Shown here piece by piece: positions 59,511 to 64,000 of a stretch of DNA of 64,000 bases (position 1 is its first letter; every line of letters starts with the position of its first letter). The stretch comes from Bacteroidetes bacterium UBA3022. GTDB lineage: Bacteria > Bacteroidota > Bacteroidia > Chitinophagales > BACL12. Position numbers and translations under genes: made by a program. Under the pieces are notes generated by a model. It had not been told where the DNA came from, made no database searches, and saw only the letters and a list, made by a program, of their open reading frames with translations. The DNA lies in NCBI GenBank assembly GCA_002346225.1, contig DDYY01000025.1, forward strand, positions 35,659 to 99,658, given 5' to 3'.

Positions 59511-61964
59511 ATGCACCACAATATCATGAAGATGAACAGATTCTGGATAATACTCGCGCTCAGCATAGCTGCCGGAGCGGTTACAGCACAAGACTCTACC
59601 TATTACCAATCGTATGTACAGGACCCACTGGGCAGTATCCGAAACCACAATGTGGATATGCAGCACCTTACCCTGGAGTTGCGCTTTCAGCCCAAGGAAG
59701 GCAGGTTGGAAGGCTTAGCCAATTATACATTCCGCCCGCTGCAGCAGCGTGTAGATACCTTGTTGCTGGATGCACCGGGTATCGCTGTAAAAAATGTAAC
59801 GGTGGATGGTGCCCTCAGTAGGTTCCGGACAGACAGCGCCGGACTGACCATCTACTTCACACCTTCGCTGGAATGGGAAACGACGCATACCCTGCAGATT
59901 GATTATTCCGCCACACCTAAAAAGGGTATCTACTTTGTGGGATGGAATGTCAATACCGACGAAATAGCCAATGACCCCGACCGCATCAGAAAACAAATCT
60001 GGACCCAGGGGCAAGGCACCGACAACCGTTTCTGGATTCCCTCCTACGACGATGTCAACGATAAACTCATCACCGAGTTAATCGTCTATTTCGATCCAGC
60101 TTATGAGGTGCTCAGCAATGGCAACCTCAAAAGCACCCGCATTGAAAACGACGGAACTGTGAAGCGCTGGCATTACGCGATGGAACATCCGCATGCCAAT
60201 TACCTCATCATGTTGGGAATTGGTGCCTATCGCTACGAAGATTACACATCGAAGAATGGTATTGTTTCGCGGCAGTACTACTACCCCGACCGCAGGGATT
60301 GTGTAGCACCAACCTATGCCTATTCGGCAGAAATGATGGACTGGATAGCCCAGGAAACGGGCGTTCCTTATCCATGGTCAACCTACGCCAATATACCGGT
60401 GCAGGAGTTCCTGTACGGTGCCATGGAAAACACCACAGCTGCCATCTTCACCGATGCCGTCTTTCAGGATGCCCATGCACAGCCCGATCAATCTTATGTG
60501 TCGACGAATGCACACGAACTTGCCCATCAATGGTTCGGCGATTACGTAACCGAATGGAGTGGCACAGAACACTGGCTGCAGGAAAGCTTCGCCACCCACT
60601 ACTCCAAAAAATTTATGCAATCTATCGAGGGCGATGATGCCTTCCAGTGGAGGCGGCGGCAGGAAATGCTGAACGCCATCAATGCCGATAGCAGAGATGC
60701 CTACCCGCTGGCACATTCAGAGGCAGGATCAGCCCGACACTATCCCAAAGGCAGCTTCGTACTCGATATGATGCGCTATGTGCTGGGCAATGAAGCGTAT
60801 CGCAAGGTGGTGAAAGAATACCTGGAGGGACATGCCTACGACAATGTGCGCTCCGGCGACCTCGAAATACAATGCATGCGCACTTTGGGCGTGAACATGG
60901 CGTGGTTCTTTGACCAATGGGTTTACCGCAGTGGTTTCCCCGTGTTGCAGATTGCTTACAGCACTTCTGCCAATGACGTAGAGCTGGTGGTAGAGCAAAT
61001 GCAGGAAATCACAGCCACGCAAGGCTACTTCCGCATGCCGGTGACGGTGCAGGTGCATTATACCGATGGCAACTATACAGAGCAGCAGACATGGATGGAC
61101 GGCAAGCAGACGACCATCAGCATTCCACGTACAGCATCATCGGATATTGCATTCGTTTTATTTGACCCCGGAACACAAATATTAAGTAAAGTACAATTCG
61201 ATAAACCGTTTGCCGAGCTGCGTTTGCAGGCATTCAATGCGCCGCTTATGATAGATAGGTATGATGCCGTTGCCGCTATGCGGGAAATGCCCCTCGACAT
61301 CAAGCGAACAGATTTACAAAACCTGTATGATAGGGAAGCCTTTTACGGTATCCGGCAGGAGATCATCGCGCAACTGGCGAACGATACTGACAAAAAGAGT
61401 CTGCAACTGCTGCAAAGGGCATTGAAAGATGAAGACACCCGCATTCGGAGACAAGTGGTGGCATCGCTGGATACCCTACCCAAAAAACTGGAAAAAGACC
61501 TGACTGTACTGTTAGAAGACAACAACTACCAGACGGTGGAAACTGCATTGCGGCAGCTTACGAAGCTGGCTCCTGAAAAGACGGATACCTGGCTGAAATA
61601 CGCTGACGGGCAGATGGGCGCCAACAAGAACATTCGCATCGCCTATCTGGAATTGAGCCTGATGCAGAAGATGAACAAGGCAGCAGCTGCGGAACTCACT
61701 TCGTATTGCAGTAATTTATATGAATTCAGGACCCGTCAGAATGCTATGGGTGCGTTGAGTCGCATACCTTATTGCGATGATGTGGTTGTCGCCAACATGC
61801 TGGATGCCTATCAATCGTTCAACCGAAGGCTGGTGGGAGTGGCCAGAAGAGCCTTGCAAAACTATCTGGACAATGAAGCATATGCTGTGATAGTGCGCGA
61901 AGGTATTGCCACCGCTATTGCTCAGGGAGGAGATGCGGAAAGGCTGCAGGCTATTCTGGAATAA
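59511..61964 (+). CDS. M1 family aminopeptidase, exported
   Basis: An 817-residue protein starting two bases after the FAD gene stop; an ATG at 59526 may be the true start for the signal peptide (FWIILALSIAAGAVTAQ). The N-terminal beta domain precedes the M1 landmarks: exopeptidase motif LYGAMENTTAAIF, zinc motif NAHELAHQWFGDYV with the third ligand Glu 19 residues later (EHWLQESFATHYS). A HEAT-like helical C-terminus (~600-817: RRQVVASLDTLPKKL, TVETALRQLTKL, GVARRALQNYL) ends the chain. It cleaves N-terminal residues in the periplasm. Last gene of the five-gene operon. Confidence 0.92.
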   Translation: MHHNIMKMNRFWIILALSIAAGAVTAQDSTYYQSYVQDPLGSIRNHNVDMQHLTLELRFQPKEGRLEGLANYTFRPLQQRVDTLLLDAPGIAVKNVTVDGALSRFRTDSAGLTIYFTPSLEWETTHTLQIDYSATPKKGIYFVGWNVNTDEIANDPDRIRKQIWTQGQGTDNRFWIPSYDDVNDKLITELIVYFDPAYEVLSNGNLKSTRIENDGTVKRWHYAMEHPHANYLIMLGIGAYRYEDYTSKNGIVSRQYYYPDRRDCVAPTYAYSAEMMDWIAQETGVPYPWSTYANIPVQEFLYGAMENTTAAIFTDAVFQDAHAQPDQSYVSTNAHELAHQWFGDYVTEWSGTEHWLQESFATHYSKKFMQSIEGDDAFQWRRRQEMLNAINADSRDAYPLAHSEAGSARHYPKGSFVLDMMRYVLGNEAYRKVVKEYLEGHAYDNVRSGDLEIQCMRTLGVNMAWFFDQWVYRSGFPVLQIAYSTSANDVELVVEQMQEITATQGYFRMPVTVQVHYTDGNYTEQQTWMDGKQTTISIPRTASSDIAFVLFDPGTQILSKVQFDKPFAELRLQAFNAPLMIDRYDAVAAMREMPLDIKRTDLQNLYDREAFYGIRQEIIAQLANDTDKKSLQLLQRALKDEDTRIRRQVVASLDTLPKKLEKDLTVLLEDNNYQTVETALRQLTKLAPEKTDTWLKYADGQMGANKNIRIAYLELSLMQKMNKAAAAELTSYCSNLYEFRTRQNAMGALSRIPYCDDVVVANMLDAYQSFNRRLVGVARRALQNYLDNEAYAVIVREGIATAIAQGGDAERLQAILE

Positions 61965-61966
61965 TT

Positions 61967-62404
61967 TTAAAGCTGCTTGTACATGTACCTATGGGGAATA
62001 CCCACTTCGGTAAACGGTGCCTTGTCAATGGTATATCCCTGTCGCTCGTAAAAAGGAACAGCAGTATCTCTGGCATGACAAAACATATAGGAATAACCAT
62101 TATCCTTTGCCCATTCTTCTGCGGCGGCAGTGAGTCGCGCCCCTAAGCCACTACCCTGCAGCTCGGCACTTACCGCTACCTGCTTCATTTGCAGCTGCCC
62201 TTCTTCATGCGGCACCAGCATTAAACAGGCAACAGGTTTTCCATCCGCTAACAGGGCAAAGTGAAAATACGCTGCCTCGGCCGCCAGTTGCTCCGGCGTG
62301 AATTGCATGCCCAGCGGTTTTCTCAACAGAGCATCCCGCAATGCCACTACCTCATCGTACAAAGGACTGCCATGTTTTACTTCGGTGAACACCGTGTTAG
62401 TCAT
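61967..62404 (-). CDS. GNAT family N-acetyltransferase
   Basis: A 145-residue protein from the ATG at 62404 (an ATG at 62416 is also possible). Acetyl-CoA-binding features are LQMKQVAVSAELQGSGLGARL (V-x-x-x-x-R/Q-GxG/A loop), followed by the C-terminal AVPFYERQGYTI. The substrate is unknown; the short ElaA/YjcF-like architecture is typical of small-molecule acetyltransferases. It overlaps the end of the saccharopine dehydrogenase gene and is convergent with the M1 gene, two bases apart. Confidence 0.85.
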   Translation of the reverse strand: MTNTVFTEVKHGSPLYDEVVALRDALLRKPLGMQFTPEQLAAEAAYFHFALLADGKPVACLMLVPHEEGQLQMKQVAVSAELQGSGLGARLTAAAEEWAKDNGYSYMFCHARDTAVPFYERQGYTIDKAPFTEVGIPHRYMYKQL

Positions 62405-63743
62405 GCACAACTTCATTTAGCTGGTGAATGAACTGAATACCAAATCCATCCCGCAGCTCATCGAGTATGGGTCCATAGATATCTGCAGTCACAGGAATGA
62501 TAACGCCCGCCTTTTTGATGGCACCGGTAAGAATGAGTCGCGCAGCAATACCGGCAGGCAAGCCCACGGTTTTCGCCATCGCAGTTATCACTTCATCTTC
62601 ACCGCTGACAGCGAGGCTCATCTGTGCTTCGTAGTCTTTCCCGTTGTTGGTGAACTCCATTTTGTGTAACATCACCACCATATCCTTGTCTCCCGGTTCC
62701 AGTTGCCATTTGCGTTCGAGGAGGCCCTGCAGCAATCCGGCCGGCGTGCCCTTTTCCTGCCCTATCGGTTCATCGCTGAACAAACCCAGCCATTCCATCT
62801 GAGCCACTATCTTAGGCGCATCTTCCAGCTGAAAATACTTTACAAATTTCTGCTGCACATCCATTCCGGGTTCATAGGGAAGAAAGCAATCGATAAATGT
62901 TTTCCAGGTGCAGTCTTTCGGTAATTCCACGGTGTAATTCTCATCGGTCAGCCCCAGCTTTATCAGTACATCCCAGGCATCGCAGTAGCCGCGCTTGCGC
63001 AGGGTACCCCGCACGACAGTATGGGCTGATTCCAGTTCGTATAAACTTCTGTAGCGTGTAGAGTCTCTGTTGGGATAGCCCTCGTAGTCGCCATAGCCCG
63101 GAATCTCCAGGATGTCGTACCTGCTGAAGAGCTTGTTGTAAGGAATGATTTTGAGAGAATCTCTCCAGTAAAACTTGGAAATCCCCTGACCTGCCAGCAC
63201 AATATTCCTCGGGTTCCAGCTTATCTTGTAATGCCAGGGGTTGGTATCTGATTCAGGAGAAATCAATCCGCCCGCATACGACTCAAAGCAAGTGATATGA
63301 CCTCCTTCCCTCTTCACCTCGTTGATCATGCGCATGGCACTCATGTGGTCAATACCGGGATCCAGTCCGCATTCATTGAGCAGAATTACCCCTTGCTGCT
63401 GCGCGGCTTCATCCAGCTCCTGCATTTCGGGATTGACATAGGAAGCGGATACAAAGTGTTTGCCGAATTGAATGCAATCTTTCGCGACCGGACTGTGCAT
63501 ATTCGCAGGTAGCAGGGATACCACCAGGTCTGCCTGCCGGATACATGCCCTTCGCAGGGTATCATCGTAGACATCGAAGAATATGGCATCTCCCCGTGAA
63601 TGACCGTTGACTTTTCTCTGTGCCGCCGCTTCCGACATATCGCCCACCGTTACAAACCAGTCATGTTCTTCGGCGCGATCCAGCAGGTATTGAATGAGGA
63701 CAGTACTGGATTTCCCGGCACCGATAACAAATATCCGTTGCAT
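62397..63743 (-). CDS. Saccharopine dehydrogenase-like protein (L-glutamate-forming type)
   Basis: A 448-residue NAD(P) enzyme. The Rossmann motif VIGAGKSSTVLIQYLL starts the chain, and ADLVVSLLPANMHSPVAK, GLDPGIDHMSAM (nucleotide/substrate loop), FESYAGGLISPES and WNPRNIVLAGQG are the LYS9-type landmarks. The usual reaction joins or splits saccharopine to glutamate and aminoadipate semialdehyde, in lysine catabolism. Related ketoglutarate-handling or spermidine-type enzymes cannot be excluded. Its start faces the cytidine deaminase gene across 66 bases; a TAACTTCG motif near 63755 on the minus strand is one base from the -7 consensus. Confidence 0.88.
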   Translation of the reverse strand: MQRIFVIGAGKSSTVLIQYLLDRAEEHDWFVTVGDMSEAAAQRKVNGHSRGDAIFFDVYDDTLRRACIRQADLVVSLLPANMHSPVAKDCIQFGKHFVSASYVNPEMQELDEAAQQQGVILLNECGLDPGIDHMSAMRMINEVKREGGHITCFESYAGGLISPESDTNPWHYKISWNPRNIVLAGQGISKFYWRDSLKIIPYNKLFSRYDILEIPGYGDYEGYPNRDSTRYRSLYELESAHTVVRGTLRKRGYCDAWDVLIKLGLTDENYTVELPKDCTWKTFIDCFLPYEPGMDVQQKFVKYFQLEDAPKIVAQMEWLGLFSDEPIGQEKGTPAGLLQGLLERKWQLEPGDKDMVVMLHKMEFTNNGKDYEAQMSLAVSGEDEVITAMAKTVGLPAGIAARLILTGAIKKAGVIIPVTADIYGPILDELRDGFGIQFIHQLNEVVHD

Positions 63744-63809
63744 CTTTATAGTTTCGGTTGCGAAGTTAGTATTTTAGGTATTCCCAAGCCTTGCATAAAA
63801 AGTGGATAG

Positions 63810-64000
63810 ATGACTACAGAAGAGCATATAACAAGACTTTTAAAATTTGAATCGGCGAATGAACTGGACACCGGGCAACAGGAACTTTTGCGGGCAGCAG
63901 TGGCCGTGGCGGAACATGCTTATGCCCCCTATTCCGGTTATAAAGTGGGTGCGGCCATAGCACTCGAAAACGGACAAATCATTACCGGCAGCGCCACCGC
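63810..64000 (+). CDS. cdd: Cytidine deaminase, N-terminal part (3' truncated)
   Basis: The gene runs off the window after 63 codons. The N-terminal segment HAYAPYSGYKVGAAI matches the strictly conserved start of tetrameric cytidine deaminases (the A-Y-x-P-Y-S-x-F/Y-x-V-G-A pattern). The zinc ligands lie beyond the edge. Expected role: cytidine and deoxycytidine to uridine forms in pyrimidine salvage; a related uridine kinase is encoded 8.5 kb upstream. ATG at 63810. Confidence 0.85.
   Translation, partial: MTTEEHITRLLKFESANELDTGQQELLRAAVAVAEHAYAPYSGYKVGAAIALENGQIITGSAT

Noticed and set aside
1..64000. tRNA, rRNA, CRISPR, insertion sequence or prophage genes
   Set aside because: Intergenic regions were read on both strands; no cloverleaf, spacer array, transposase or integrase was recognised.

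Overview
The window looks like a chromosomal segment of a member of the Bacteroidota. The evidence is type IX secretion (T9SS) C-terminal sorting domains of type A (6027-6953, 18648-21188) and type B (28899-31898), a gliding-associated C-terminal end, an S46 dipeptidyl-peptidase, a TonB receptor with an N-terminal carboxypeptidase-regulatory-like domain, recurrent TAnnTTTG-type -7 promoter boxes, and weak or absent Shine-Dalgarno sequences. Mixed base composition and the gene set would suit Chitinophagales/Saprospirales, but that finer placement is inference. No rRNA, tRNA, CRISPR, insertion sequence, phage or plasmid gene was seen, and both window edges cut genes.

Layout. 1-7000: the end of an SLC12-like transporter, then small envelope proteins (beta-barrel candidates, a fasciclin protein, a three-gene lipoprotein/DUF2147/barrel operon, a T9SS cargo). 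7200-12980: an M20 amidohydrolase coupled to alanine racemase, a secreted unknown, and an operon of a two-DTG aspartic protease plus a four-repeat AMPK/CBM48-like protein. 13150-22070: a DEAD-box helicase, an NTF2-like protein, full-length pyruvate carboxylase, a large BNR-propeller T9SS protein and an SDR enzyme. 22080-28820: a double OmpA-domain protein, a YpfJ-type metallopeptidase, a SpoU methyltransferase, a soluble hybrid histidine kinase with a membrane-tethered receiver, a polyprenyl synthase and a Nudix enzyme. 28900-36330: a 999-residue T9SS type B protein, a diheme cytochrome c, a 566-base intergenic region with two near-identical hairpin/poly-T elements, guaA and an overlapping lipoprotein.

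36330-40520 is an arginine cluster (arginine decarboxylase divergent from arginase-argS). 40620-52150 holds an S46 peptidase, an LLM flavin enzyme, RluF-type pseudouridine synthase, M13 peptidase, a PlsC/beta-CASP operon, a DnaQ-UvrC-like fusion and leucyl aminopeptidase. 52220-64000 holds a TonB receptor, a uridine kinase/AlkB operon, a five-gene operon (thioredoxin-like, rhomboid, MnmD, FAD oxidoreductase, M1 peptidase), a GNAT enzyme with saccharopine dehydrogenase, and the start of cytidine deaminase.

As a whole the genes fit an aerobic, peptide- and amino-acid-using heterotroph with a protein-rich secreted surface: peptidases of families M1, M13, M17, M20 and S46, T9SS cargo, c-type cytochrome, AlkB monooxygenase and anaplerotic pyruvate carboxylase. 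I see no obvious defence or mobile system. The least explained signals are the tandem hairpin RNAs upstream of guaA, the kinase with a membrane-tethered receiver, the aspartic protease/CBM48-repeat operon, and a run of convergent genes with no space for terminators.
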